Source: Actinoplanes sp. NBRC 103695 (GTDB taxonomy: Bacteria > Actinomycetota > Actinomycetes > Mycobacteriales > Micromonosporaceae). Taken from it: DNA of 64,000 nucleotides. The DNA lies in contig NZ_BSTL01000019.1 in NCBI RefSeq assembly GCF_030269485.1, positions 114,140 through 178,139 of the forward strand, in the 5' to 3' direction. Under the pieces are notes generated by a model. The model had not been told where the DNA came from, made no database searches, and was given only the letters and a program-made list of their open reading frames with translations. The translations under genes were made by a program, and so were the position numbers. Below are positions 42,701 to 50,753 of the stretch, piece by piece; positions within the stretch are counted from its first letter, which is position 1, and each line of letters opens with the position of its first letter.

Positions 42701-42915
42701 AACGCGGTGCCGTTCTGGGTGACGTCGATGCTGAAGTGGTTGGCGGCGCCGAGCGTGCGGATCGCGGTGACGCCCTTGTCGATCGACTCCCGGCGGACGC
42801 CGTCGGTCTTGGTGAAGACGAGCACCTGGTACTCGTCGTGTGCGGAGGCCGGCGTGGCGACCGCGAGAGGCAGGGCGACAACGATCGCTGCGAAGAGGGG
42901 GAACCAGCGACGCAT
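39766..42915 (-). CDS. Secreted ThuA - glucose/sorbosone dehydrogenase - PKD - CBM protein
   Basis: A 1049-residue exported protein with signal peptide (about 1-25). Domains in order: ThuA-like (26-235; VGVHAAAETEPQW), six-bladed PQQ-type glucose/sorbosone dehydrogenase (245-735; GDDTNAGGSDGF, FLMGLRNPFRFDVD, GNYGWPFC, FGPDGSLYVLEYGDG), PKD (745-820; FAWDFQSDGTVDSTA), an Ig-like/linker segment, and a C-terminal CBM6-like domain (about 920-1049). It probably oxidises or binds polysaccharide outside the cell. It follows the TAT isomerase at 42926 with a 10-bp gap, so the pair forms an operon. Confidence 0.9.
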   Translation of the reverse strand: MRRWFPLFAAIVVALPLAVATPASAHDEYQVLVFTKTDGVRRESIDKGVTAIRTLGAANHFSIDVTQNGTAFTGDNLANYRAVVFLNTTGDVLTAPQEQAFQDYVTAGGGYVGVHAAAETEPQWTFYRNLVGTGVSGVASTGTGNVEVVDRVHPATEPLARRLSLTEEWYTYSTNVRGASHVLATAFNNPVSWCKDYQGGRSFYTGLGHSSGSYADGAFRKHLLGGIQWAAGQAAGDCGATVTSNYEKVVLNDEPGEPMTLAVLPDGRVLHNTRSGQIRLYDPATAASPVITTVEVYQHDEDGLQSVTLDPDFATNKWVYLYYAPRLSTPATDAPATSTNPAAWDVYKGYNQLSRVKFAETPTPHLDMSTEQRILQVPTDRGICCHVAGEVKFDGKGLLYLVTGDDTNAGGSDGFTPINDAPTQGPGYDAQRSAGNTNDLRGKLLRIKVKPDGTYSVPAGNLFPETADTDDKTRPEIFLMGLRNPFRFDVDSRGWVYIGDYSPDSQTPSPTRGPEGTGRWIATNKAGNYGWPFCVSPSLPYFDYDFTTRTPGAAFNCAAPRNLSPRNTGRQVLPPVQQAQFWYTFQARTTCAEAYLNTPPAACDFKWPVVGTGGVGPMGGPVYHYDPALDSDVKFPEYWDDSVVFGEFSRDKIFMMRTNGSGGLTGVEQFLPGFVFDNPMDMEFGPDGSLYVLEYGDGFFTANPDAALSVIRYVKGTRSPVAKLSATPDNGRAPLTVRFSSEGSADPDPGEAISFAWDFQSDGTVDSTAADPSFTYTENGVFNAKLTVTDSSGKTAVLTHVITVGNTKPTVTVTSPIDGSFFEWGDTVPWTVAVSDPEDGPIDCSRVTVSFVLGHDSHGHGMSDATGCSGSFVSPADGADHAGGYLYGAISATYTDLGANGQPALTAVDQTVLQTHRQQAEFARIKNNVTVANTGDTGGGQHVNGIDTGDSIAFDPINLDGVSSVALRYSGGSAATAGQPRATVELRLDSATGPVVGTGTLLATSGAAAFTGLSVPVSAAGSHPLYLVFRPVAGGPTTGLINLNWVEFS

Positions 42916-42925
42916 GCCGGCCGCC

Positions 42926-44011
42926 TCAGCGCTTGTAGACGGTGAGGGCGGACATGTTGTCGTAGCTCAGGTCGGCGTAGGCGAGCGACCGGCCCGGCTC
43001 GGCCGTGCCGCCGGGGGCGGTGTCCATCTCCCAGTTGGCGTGGTGGAACTCGGGCTCGCCGATGGTCTCGAAGAACTGCTGGAAGTTGATGTCGCCCTCG
43101 CCGAGCGGCGTCATCACGTACCCGGCGGACTGGCTGGTGTCCCGGTCGCCGTCCTTGGCGTGGAACAGCGGGAACCGCTTGGTGCGGTTGGCCACGGTCA
43201 GGATCGGGTCGAAGATGTCGATGCGCGTCTTGCCGGCCGAGTTCACGAAGGTCTTGAAGCGGTACTGCGCGACGTACGCCCAGTAGATGTCCAGCTCGAA
43301 GAAGACGTTCTTGGCGTCGGTCTTGGCCATGAAGTACTCGAGCTTGCGGATGCCGGACGAGCGGGTCGGGCGCCCGTTCGCGTCCAGCGGCCCGGCGTCG
43401 AGCAGGAACCCGTACGCGGCGTCGTGGTTGTGGGTGTAGAGCCGCAGCCCGCGCTCCCTGGCCTGGGCGCCGAGGGTGTTCCAGAGGTCGGCGGCGGCGT
43501 CCCAGTCGGACTGGTACGCGCTGCCGGTCGGGTCCGAGCCGGTGCCGATGTTCTTCATGCCGAGCGTCTCGGCGATGTCCATCTGCTGCTGGAACGTGGC
43601 CGCGTTGATCGTGGTGTGCGTGCCGTTGGCGACCAGCCCGTTGTCGTCCAGGATCTTCCGGATCTCCTCCGGGGTGATCTGCCGGCCGAGGATCGCGGTG
43701 TTCTGCGTGTACCCGGCGAACTCGACTTCCTTGTATCCCAGCTCGGCGATGCGGGCGAGCACGCGCTCGAAGCCGTACGGGACGCCGGTGCTGTCGGGGG
43801 CGGCCGAGATCCGGTCCCGCACGCTGTACAGGATGATGCCCCGGTTCTGCGCCGGGATCAGGGGTTCGGCGTGCAGTTTCGCCTCGCCGATGGCCGGCTT
43901 GGCGGTCTGCAGGACCGGGAGCCCCGCCGCGCCGAGCGCTGCCGCGGCGCCGGCCGCGGTGGCGAGTAACTTCCGCCGGCTGACCGGCGCCTTCTGGATT
44001 GCCTCACTCAT
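42926..44011 (-). CDS. TAT-exported sugar phosphate isomerase/epimerase-like protein (paralogue)
   Basis: A 361-residue paralogue of 38512-39585, with twin-arginine signal VSRRKLLATAAGAAAALGAA and the same barrel motifs (VEFAGYTQNTA, THNHDAAYGFLLDAG, ELDIYWAY, FHAKDGDRD, GEGDINFQQFF). ATG 44011 follows GGAAGGTGGG. It is the first gene of the operon with the ThuA-dehydrogenase. Both act outside the cytosol, suggesting joint processing of a sugar or glycoside. It is divergent from glcD across 245 bp. Confidence 0.87.
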   Translation of the reverse strand: MSEAIQKAPVSRRKLLATAAGAAAALGAAGLPVLQTAKPAIGEAKLHAEPLIPAQNRGIILYSVRDRISAAPDSTGVPYGFERVLARIAELGYKEVEFAGYTQNTAILGRQITPEEIRKILDDNGLVANGTHTTINAATFQQQMDIAETLGMKNIGTGSDPTGSAYQSDWDAAADLWNTLGAQARERGLRLYTHNHDAAYGFLLDAGPLDANGRPTRSSGIRKLEYFMAKTDAKNVFFELDIYWAYVAQYRFKTFVNSAGKTRIDIFDPILTVANRTKRFPLFHAKDGDRDTSQSAGYVMTPLGEGDINFQQFFETIGEPEFHHANWEMDTAPGGTAEPGRSLAYADLSYDNMSALTVYKR

Positions 44012-44065
44012 TCTTGCCCACCTTCCAATGGCGGCTCGTCGGCCGCGGATGTGCACGTCAAGAGG

Positions 44066-44216
44066 GGTCCGAAGTGGACCTGAGAACAGGCTGTGTCGAG
44101 TGTGTTACGTCCTGGCGAGACGCTATCCCGGTCCAAAGTGAAAAGAAAGACTGCCTTACAAAGAAGTTGTTGATCCTACGACCTAACTTCTGCTGATTCA
44201 GACAAAAGTATCCGTA
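44066..44216 (-). promoter_or_regulatory. Conserved promoter region of the second TAT isomerase
   Basis: Contains the same boxes as 39607-39740: CTTTTGTCTG, GAAGTTAGGTC, CTTTCTTTTC, TAGCGT (44125-44120) and GTAACACACTCGACACAG. The remaining bases in the 245-bp gap diverge, which argues for functional sites. The region also contains the glcD leader, whose AGGAGG lies just before 44257. Confidence 0.6.
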
Positions 44217-44256
44217 GTCGTCCGGTGACGGATAGGTTGGATCCGAGGAGGACGTC

Positions 44257-45711
44257 ATGATCGACCTACTCGCCGGCCGGTTGCACGAGATCCTCGGCGG
44301 CGACCGGGTGATCAGCGACCGGCAGCGGCTGCGGACCTACGAGTGCGACGGCCTGGCCCACTACAAGGTCGTCCCGGCCCTGGTCGTGCTGCCGCACACC
44401 GCCGAGGAGTGCGCGGCCGTGGTCCGCGCCTGCGCGGAGGCGAAGGTGCCCTGGGTGGCCCGCGGCTCCGGGACCGGCCTGTCCGGCGGCGCCCTCCCGC
44501 ACGCCGACGGGGTGCTGCTGGTGACCTCCCAGATGCGCGACATCCTGGCCGTCCGGCCCGCCGACGAACGCGCCGTGGTCCAGCCCGGCGTGATCAACCT
44601 GGACGTCAGCAAGGCCGCCCGACCGCACGGCTACTACTACGCGCCCGACCCGTCCAGCCAGCAGATCTGCTCGATCGGCGGCAACGTGGCGGAGAACTCC
44701 GGCGGCGCGCACTGCCTGAAGTACGGCTTCACCACCAACCACGTGATCGGCGCGCAGGTGGTCACCCCCGACGGCGACCTGGTCCGGCTCGGCGGCGACG
44801 CGCCCGACGCCCCCGGGTACGACCTGCTCGGCGCGTTCGTCGGCTCGGAGGGGACGCTGGGCCTGGCCACCGAAGTGACCGTACGTCTGGTGCGGCTGCC
44901 GGAGACCGTGCGTACCCTGCTCGCCGGTTTTCCCTCCACCGACCAGGCCGGCGCCGCGACCTCGGCGATCATCGCCGCCGGGGTGGTGCCCGCGGCGATC
45001 GAGATGATGGACGCGCTCGCCATCGAGGCGGCCGAGGCGGCGGTGCACTGCGGCTATCCCGAGGGCGCCGGAGCCGTGCTGGTGGTCGAGCTGGACGGGC
45101 CCTCGGCCGAGGTCGAGGCACAGTTCGAGCAGGTCGTCGCGCTCTGCCGGGCCAACCAGGCCGACGAGATCCGGATCGCCGCGGACGACACCGAGCGGGC
45201 GCTGATCTGGAAGGGCCGCAAGTCCGCGTTCGCCGCGGTGGGCCGGATCAGCCCCGACTACATCGTGCAGGACGGCGTGATCCCGCGGACCGCGCTGCCC
45301 GAGGTGCTCCGCCGGATCGGCGCCCTCGCCGAGGAGAAGGGCGTGCGGGTGGCGAACGTCTTCCACGCCGGCGACGGCAACCTGCACCCGCTGGTCCTCT
45401 TCGACGACGCCGTGGAGGGCGAGGCCGAACGCGCCGAGGACGTGTCCGGCGCGATCATCGACCTGTGCATCGAGTTCGGCGGCTCGATCACCGGCGAGCA
45501 CGGCGTCGGCATGGACAAGTCCAAGTACATGCCGCGGATGTACAGCGCCGACGACCTGGACACCATGCAGCTGGTGCGCTGCGCGTTCGACCCGGCCGGG
45601 CTGGCCAACCCCGGCAAGGTCTTCCCGACGCCGCGGCTCTGCGGCGAGGTGCCCGGCCGGCACAGGGGCGCGCATCCCCTCCAGGAAGCCGGCATCGCGG
45701 AGGTCTTCTGA
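44257..45711 (+). CDS. glcD: Glycolate/lactate oxidase FAD subunit GlcD
   Basis: A 484-residue FAD-linked oxidase of the GlcD/VAO family. The FAD-binding PCMH domain (about 38-215) has VARGSGTGLSGGALP and SIGGNVAENSGGAHCLKYG; the C-terminal cap has NVFHAGDGNLHPLVLFDD (metal/catalytic His) and GEHGVGMDK. It oxidises glycolate (or D-lactate) to the 2-oxo acid, passing electrons via GlcE/GlcF to the membrane. GAGGAGG sits before the ATG. Its TGA shares a base with the glcE ATG. Confidence 0.93.
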   Translation: MIDLLAGRLHEILGGDRVISDRQRLRTYECDGLAHYKVVPALVVLPHTAEECAAVVRACAEAKVPWVARGSGTGLSGGALPHADGVLLVTSQMRDILAVRPADERAVVQPGVINLDVSKAARPHGYYYAPDPSSQQICSIGGNVAENSGGAHCLKYGFTTNHVIGAQVVTPDGDLVRLGGDAPDAPGYDLLGAFVGSEGTLGLATEVTVRLVRLPETVRTLLAGFPSTDQAGAATSAIIAAGVVPAAIEMMDALAIEAAEAAVHCGYPEGAGAVLVVELDGPSAEVEAQFEQVVALCRANQADEIRIAADDTERALIWKGRKSAFAAVGRISPDYIVQDGVIPRTALPEVLRRIGALAEEKGVRVANVFHAGDGNLHPLVLFDDAVEGEAERAEDVSGAIIDLCIEFGGSITGEHGVGMDKSKYMPRMYSADDLDTMQLVRCAFDPAGLANPGKVFPTPRLCGEVPGRHRGAHPLQEAGIAEVF

Positions 45712-46913
45712 TGGGCGCGCTCGACGACCTGACCCGGCCCGCCGGTGACGACGACACGGTGTGCGGCGTCCCGGCCCGGCTGGTCGCCGCTCCCGCGTCG
45801 ACCGCCGAGGCGTCCGCGCTGCTCAAGGAGGCGCGCGGGCTCCGGGTGGTGGTGCGGGGCGCGGGCACCAAGATCGATTGGGGTACGCCGCCGCGAACGG
45901 TGGACCTGATCGTCGACACGCACCGGCTGGCCGGCGTCCGCGAACACGCCGCCGGCGATCTCATCACCGTGCTCGGCGCCGGAACCCTTCTGGACGACCT
46001 GGACCTGCCCGGCCAGCAGCTCGCCCTCGAGTCCCCGGCGCCCGGCGCCACGGTCGGCGGCACGATCGCCACGAACGTCAGCGGCCCCCGGCGCGTCCTC
46101 TACGGCACCGCGCGCGACCTGCTCATCGGCATCGAGGTGGTGCGCGCCGACGGCACGGTCGCGCGGTCCGGTGGCAAGGTCGTCAAGAACGTCGCCGGGT
46201 ACGACCTGGGCAAGCTGTTCACCGGCTCGTACGGGACGCTCGGCCTGATCACCGAGTGCGCGTTCCGCCTGCACCCGCTCCCGGCGGCCTCCGCAGCGGT
46301 CACCGCGGCCGCCCCTTCCCCGGCCGCGGCCGGGCGGCTCGTGGCCGCGGTGCTCGGCGCGCAGGTGGTGGCGTCGGCGATCGAGGTCAACGCCCCGCCG
46401 GCCGGCGACGTGGAGGTGGCCGTCCTGATCGAGGGCACCCCCGACGGCGTCCGCGACCGCGCGGCCGTCCTGGCCAAGATCCTCGACGGCGCCGAGGGGC
46501 CGCCGCCCGCCTGGTGGGGCGCCTACCCGTGGCAGCCCGGCGACGTCGGGCTCAAGCTGACCGCTCCCCTGTCGAAGGTCCCCGACCTGCTCGCCGCCGC
46601 CCGCGACACCGAGGTCCCGCTGACCGTCCGCGGCTCCGCCGGCTCCGGCGTCCTCTACGCCGGCGTCCCCGCCGATGCGTATATGTGCTCAGAGCAAAGC
46701 GGCGCGGAGCACGTTGCCCGGGCGGTGGCGCGGCTGCGGGAGGCGGCCACCCACGCGGGCGGGCACGCCGTCGTGCTGACCGCGCCGGAGCAGGTGCGGG
46801 CAGCGGTGGACATGTGGGGTCCGGTCGGCGGACTGGAGCTCATGCGCCGGGTCAAGCAGCAGTTCGACCCGGAGGGCCGGTTCGCGCCGGGACGTTTCGT
46901 GGGAGGGATCTGA
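45711..46913 (+). CDS. glcE: Glycolate oxidase subunit GlcE
   Basis: A 400-residue second FAD-binding subunit. RGAGTKIDWGTPP, LESPAPGATVGGTIATNVSG and GGKVVKNVAGYDLGKLFTGSYGTLGLIT are the GlcE hallmarks; the C-terminus QQFDPEGRFAPGRF closes the family core. The ATG overlaps the glcD stop by one base and its own TGA shares a base with the glcF ATG, so the three subunits are tightly coupled. Confidence 0.92.
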   Translation: MGALDDLTRPAGDDDTVCGVPARLVAAPASTAEASALLKEARGLRVVVRGAGTKIDWGTPPRTVDLIVDTHRLAGVREHAAGDLITVLGAGTLLDDLDLPGQQLALESPAPGATVGGTIATNVSGPRRVLYGTARDLLIGIEVVRADGTVARSGGKVVKNVAGYDLGKLFTGSYGTLGLITECAFRLHPLPAASAAVTAAAPSPAAAGRLVAAVLGAQVVASAIEVNAPPAGDVEVAVLIEGTPDGVRDRAAVLAKILDGAEGPPPAWWGAYPWQPGDVGLKLTAPLSKVPDLLAAARDTEVPLTVRGSAGSGVLYAGVPADAYMCSEQSGAEHVARAVARLREAATHAGGHAVVLTAPEQVRAAVDMWGPVGGLELMRRVKQQFDPEGRFAPGRFVGGI

Positions 46914-48280
46914 TGACCGACATCGACGCCACCCATGGCAGCGATCCGCACGCGGGACAGGACGTGCTCGGGCCCGTCAGGGCGTTCGACGACGACCATC
47001 CGCCGTCGCGGGAACTCGTCTCGGACTGCGTGCACTGCGGGTTCTGCCTGCCGACCTGTCCGACCTACGTGCTGTGGGGCGAGGAGATGGACTCGCCACG
47101 CGGGCGGATCCACCTGATCTCGCAGGGTCTGACCGGGGAGCCGCTGAGCCCGAGCATGGTGCAGCACTTCGACAACTGCCTGGGCTGCATGTCCTGCGTG
47201 ACCGCGTGCCCGTCGGGGGTGAAGTACGACCGGCTGATCGAGGACACCCGCGCTCAGGTCGAGCGGTTGCACCCGCGCGGCGCGAAGGAGCGGGCGCTGC
47301 GGAAGGCGATCTTCGCGTTGTTCCCGTACCCGAAGCGCCTGAGGCTCTTGAGACTGCCGTTGCGGGCCTATCAGGCCATCGGGCTGCAGCGGCTGGTCGC
47401 GCGGACCGGGCTGCTGGAGCGGCTGGCGCCGACGCTCGCCACCCTCGACTCACTCGCGCCACGGCTGCGCGGCGTGCCCCGGCCACCGGAGCGGGTCCGG
47501 GCACGCGGCCCCCGCCGGGCGGTGGTCGGGATGCTCACCGGCTGTGTGCAACGGGCATTCTTCCCCGACGTGAACTCGGCGACCGTCCGGATCCTGGCCG
47601 CCGAGGGCTGCGACGTGGTGCTGCCGCCGAGCCAGGGCTGTTGCGGCGCGCTGAGCGTGCACAACGGGCGGAGCGACGAGGCGCGGGGCTTCGCGCGACG
47701 GCTGATCGACGCGTTCTCCGACAGCGGCATGGACTGGTTCGTGGTCAACGCCGCCGGGTGCGGGTCGTCGCTCAAGGAGTACGACGTCCTGCTGGCCGAC
47801 GACCCGGCCTACGCCGAGCGGGCCGCCGCGTTCGCCGCCAAGGTGCGTGACCTGTCCGAGCTGCTGACCGAGCTGGGCCCGGTGGCGGAACGGCATCCGC
47901 TGCCGATGACCGTGGCATACCACGACGCCTGCCACCTGGCGCACGCCCAGGGCGTACGCGCACAGCCCCGCGCCCTGCTCGGCGGCATCCCCGGCCTGGA
48001 GCTGCGCGAGATCGCCGACCCGGAGATCTGCTGCGGCTCGGCCGGCGTGTGGAACGTGCTGAACCCGGTGCCGGCCGCCGAGCTGGGCGACCGGAAGGCC
48101 GCGAACGTGCTCGCCACCGGCGCCGAGCTGCTGGTCACCGCGAACCCGGGCTGCCTGATGCAGGTGGCGGCGGCCGTCCGGCGGCGCGGCGGGACGATCG
48201 CCCTGGCCCACACGGCACAGGTGCTGGACGCGTCGATCCGCGGCCTCGGCACGGCTGAACTGCTCAGACCAGGCCGGTGA
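46913..48280 (+). CDS. glcF: Glycolate oxidase iron-sulfur subunit GlcF
   Basis: A 455-residue protein with two [4Fe-4S] motifs near the N-terminus (CVHCGFCLPTCPT and CLGCMSCVTACPSG) and two CCG-domain cysteine motifs (QGCCGALSVHNG; EICCGSAGVWN). It links the flavin subunits to the quinone pool. Length and order match GlcF. It ends the glcDEF operon; no regulator gene is adjacent. Confidence 0.93.
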   Translation: MTDIDATHGSDPHAGQDVLGPVRAFDDDHPPSRELVSDCVHCGFCLPTCPTYVLWGEEMDSPRGRIHLISQGLTGEPLSPSMVQHFDNCLGCMSCVTACPSGVKYDRLIEDTRAQVERLHPRGAKERALRKAIFALFPYPKRLRLLRLPLRAYQAIGLQRLVARTGLLERLAPTLATLDSLAPRLRGVPRPPERVRARGPRRAVVGMLTGCVQRAFFPDVNSATVRILAAEGCDVVLPPSQGCCGALSVHNGRSDEARGFARRLIDAFSDSGMDWFVVNAAGCGSSLKEYDVLLADDPAYAERAAAFAAKVRDLSELLTELGPVAERHPLPMTVAYHDACHLAHAQGVRAQPRALLGGIPGLELREIADPEICCGSAGVWNVLNPVPAAELGDRKAANVLATGAELLVTANPGCLMQVAAAVRRRGGTIALAHTAQVLDASIRGLGTAELLRPGR

Positions 48281-48288
48281 CGAGCCGG

Positions 48289-48302
48289 CGCCCTGGAGGG
48301 CG
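48289..48302. terminator. Weak hairpin between convergent genes
   Basis: CGCCCT-GG-AGGGCG forms a 6-bp stem just after the glcF stop, in the 45-bp gap to the convergent monooxygenase gene. No U-tract is seen. Confidence 0.35.
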
Positions 48303-48325
48303 TGACCGTGAACAACACGCGCACC

Positions 48326-48652
48326 TCAGCCCGGGACCGCCATCTCCCCCAGCTCCGACCAGTCGTCCTGATCAACCGACTGGCTGACGATCTTGGGGGT
48401 CGCCACCAGGTGACCCGGAAGATCACGCTGGGCCTGCTTGAAGTGCGCGGAGGTGACGTGGGCGCCGCCCGCGTCACCGTCGCGGAAGGCCTCGACCAGG
48501 ACGTACTCGGTCGGATCGTCGAGGCTGCGCGACCAGTCGAACCACAGGCAGCCCGGCTCGGCGCGGGTGGCCTCGGTGAACGGGCCGGCGATCCGCGGCC
48601 AGTCCTCGGCGTGCTCGGGTTTGACCCGGAACTTGGCGGTAATGAAGATCAT
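48326..48652 (-). CDS. Antibiotic biosynthesis monooxygenase (ABM)-domain protein
   Basis: A 108-residue ferredoxin-like α/β-barrel protein: MIFITAKFRVKPEHAEDW, ATRAEPGCLWFDWSRS and FVEAFRDG-like FRDGDAGGAHVTSAHFK match small quinol monooxygenases. Such proteins work as dimers in detoxification or polyketide oxidation. ATG 48652 is preceded by AAGGAGCTGTCC. It has no biosynthetic neighbours, so the substrate is open. Confidence 0.85.
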   Translation of the reverse strand: MIFITAKFRVKPEHAEDWPRIAGPFTEATRAEPGCLWFDWSRSLDDPTEYVLVEAFRDGDAGGAHVTSAHFKQAQRDLPGHLVATPKIVSQSVDQDDWSELGEMAVPG

Positions 48653-48691
48653 GGACAGCTCCTTGTCATCATGCGATTCTCCTCCACTATT

Positions 48692-48717
48692 CTCAGGCCC
48701 TTTCCCCGGCTGCCGAA
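48692..48717 (+). promoter_or_regulatory. FliA-type promoter (CTCA-N16-GCCGAA)
   Basis: CTCA at 48692-48695, exactly 16 nt, then GCCGAA at 48712-48717, immediately followed by the EAL-DICT gene at 48727. This is a full match to the CTCA-N15-17-GCCGAA consensus reported for FliA-family flagellar promoters in Actinoplanes. Transcription would start at or just before the GTG. Confidence 0.6.
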
Positions 48718-48726
48718 TAGTTTGAG

Positions 48727-49968
48727 GTGAGTGCCGTAGACACGCGTAGCGCCGGAACGGGCATCGACGATCTCCTCTCCGGCGACGGACTGTCGTGTGT
48801 CTTCCAGCCCTTCGTCGACGTGGACACCGGATCCGTGCCGGCCTTCGAGGCCCTGATGCGCGGGCCCGAGGGCTCCCGCTGGCACTCGCCGCTGGCACTG
48901 CTGGCCGCGGCCCGCGAGACCGGGCGCCTCGCCGACCTGGAACGCGCCTCCCTGCGGGCGTCCCTGGCCGACGCCGCGCGGCTGTCCGCCGGCCGGCCGA
49001 TCACCCTCTTCGTCAACCTCGAGCCCAGCACCGTGACGCGGTATCCGGACATGGTGCTCGACGTGCTCGCCGGCCGTGCGGATCACGTGCAGGTCGTCGT
49101 CGAGATCACCGAACGGGCGCTGGCCGCCGACCCCGCCGGGATCCTGGCCGCCGCCGAGCGGCTGCGGGCCGGCGGCCACGCCATCGCGCTGGACGACGTC
49201 GGCGCTCTGCCCGAATCGCTCGCGTTCATCCCGCTGCTGCGACCCGAGGTGGTCAAGCTCGACCTGGGACTGCTGCGGACGATCAAGGACCCGGCCACGG
49301 TCGCGGTGGCCGGCGCCGTGCGGGCGTACGCGGAGCAGACCGGCGCGGAGGTCGTCGCCGAGGGTATCGAGACGCCGGAGGATCTGACCCGCGCGCTCGT
49401 GCTGGGCGCGACCCTCGGCCAGGGCTGGCTGTGGGGCCGGGGCGAACGCGTGCTCGTCCCGTCGACGTCCCAGCCGCAGCGGTTCGCCGCCCGGCCGATC
49501 GGAGCCGCGCTGCGGACGAGCCCCTATGAGCTGATCGACACCGGGCAGCGCATCCGGGAGGCGCCCAAACACCTGCTCGTGCCGCTCTCCCGGACCCTGG
49601 AACTGATGGCCGCGGAGGCGGGCGTCCCGCCGATCCTGCTGGCCGCCTTCGAGCACGCCCGGTTCTTCCGCCCGGCCACCGTCCGGCGGTTCACCGAGTT
49701 CGCCGAACGCCTGCCGTTCGTCGCCGCGTTCGGCGTCGACATGCCGGCGGCCCCGGCCCCCGGTGTGCGCGGCGGCGCCCTGTCCGCGGACGACCCGCTG
49801 GCCGGCGAGTGGACGGTCGTCGTCCTCGGCGCCCACACCTCGGCGGCTCTGATCGCGCGCGATCTCGGCGACTCCGGTCCCGACGCCGACCGCCGGTTCG
49901 AGTTCGTCGTCACCTACGACCGTGCCCTCGTCACCTCGGCGGCCCACGCGATGGTCGGACGCCTCTAG
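48727..49968 (+). CDS. EAL-domain c-di-GMP phosphodiesterase with C-terminal DICT domain
   Basis: A 413-residue cytoplasmic signalling protein. The EAL domain (about 20-250) keeps the catalytic set: FEALMRG (EAL), FVNLEPST, EITERA, ALDDVGA, VVKLDLGLL and VVAEGIETPEDL, so it is probably active in hydrolysing c-di-GMP. Residues about 270-410 resemble the DICT sensory domain associated with such enzymes. It starts with GTG and has no clear ribosome-binding site, consistent with a leaderless message from the FliA-type promoter. A link to zoospore motility is inference. Confidence 0.87.
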   Translation: MSAVDTRSAGTGIDDLLSGDGLSCVFQPFVDVDTGSVPAFEALMRGPEGSRWHSPLALLAAARETGRLADLERASLRASLADAARLSAGRPITLFVNLEPSTVTRYPDMVLDVLAGRADHVQVVVEITERALAADPAGILAAAERLRAGGHAIALDDVGALPESLAFIPLLRPEVVKLDLGLLRTIKDPATVAVAGAVRAYAEQTGAEVVAEGIETPEDLTRALVLGATLGQGWLWGRGERVLVPSTSQPQRFAARPIGAALRTSPYELIDTGQRIREAPKHLLVPLSRTLELMAAEAGVPPILLAAFEHARFFRPATVRRFTEFAERLPFVAAFGVDMPAAPAPGVRGGALSADDPLAGEWTVVVLGAHTSAALIARDLGDSGPDADRRFEFVVTYDRALVTSAAHAMVGRL

Positions 49969-49977
49969 GTCCTGTCG

Positions 49978-50712
49978 TCAGCCGGACGTCACGCTGAGCT
50001 GGGCCAGGCCGGCGGTCGCGTCCAGGTCGACGCGGTCACCGGCGCCGGTCCAGCCGTCCGGGGTGAACAGCGCCCCGGCCGCCACGCCGTTGTGCGCCTC
50101 TCCGGCCAGCACCACCTGACCGGCGCCGCTGCCGACCCGGACCCGCACCGGGACACCGGACGCCGCGTGCAGCGCGAACTGGTTGATGCCACCGGTCACC
50201 CGCACCGCGAGCGTGCCGTCCGGGCGGGGCAGCCGCAGAACCAGGCTGGTCGCGGTGTCCGCCAGCGCCACCGCGCTGACCCGCGCCCCGGCCAGGTCGA
50301 TCGTGCGGCGGTCGGCCGCGCCGCGGACGGTCAGATCCCAGGCCGTCCCGGACGCCAGCAAGAGCTCCACCGGCTCGGCGCCCACCTCCAGCCGGATCCG
50401 CCCGCCCTCGTTGCTGACCCGGCCGGCCGGGCGCGCCCGGTAGAGGTCGTCGCCCAGATCCGCGCTGCGCACGACCACCGCGGTCCCGCCGACCACGTCG
50501 ATGGCCTGCAGCGCCCGTCGGGGCGGCACCGGCTCGGCCCGGTTGACCGAGGCGATGATCAGCACACCGGCGATCGCCACCACCGCCGCCAGGCCACCGA
50601 AGAACAGCCGCCGCACCAACGGGGAGTGCAGCTCGGGCGACGGCAGCGGGTCCGGTTTCCGCCCGGCCACCGGCATCTCCTTGGTCACGTCGTCCCACTC
50701 CGGTGCGGTCAT
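49978..50712 (-). CDS. Single-pass membrane protein with β-rich extracytoplasmic domain
   Basis: A 244-residue protein not assigned to a family. About 33 cytoplasmic residues (Pro-rich) precede one transmembrane helix (about 36-56; RLFFGGLAAVVAIAGVLIIA) and a β-rich domain of about 180 residues with regular alternating hydrophobic strands, reminiscent of DUF4097-type or adhesin-like folds. No catalytic motif is visible. It is convergent with the EAL-DICT gene (9-bp gap). Confidence 0.65.
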   Translation of the reverse strand: MTAPEWDDVTKEMPVAGRKPDPLPSPELHSPLVRRLFFGGLAAVVAIAGVLIIASVNRAEPVPPRRALQAIDVVGGTAVVVRSADLGDDLYRARPAGRVSNEGGRIRLEVGAEPVELLLASGTAWDLTVRGAADRRTIDLAGARVSAVALADTATSLVLRLPRPDGTLAVRVTGGINQFALHAASGVPVRVRVGSGAGQVVLAGEAHNGVAAGALFTPDGWTGAGDRVDLDATAGLAQLSVTSG

Positions 50713-50753
50713 GCCCTTCAGTACGGAAATGGAAGCCGCGCGGTTCGCCCGCG

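Noticed and set aside
40336..42945. Plus-strand frame of about 870 codons opposite the ThuA-dehydrogenase gene
   Set aside because: Composition is Arg/Gly/Val/His-rich without domains; clear shadow of the minus-strand gene.
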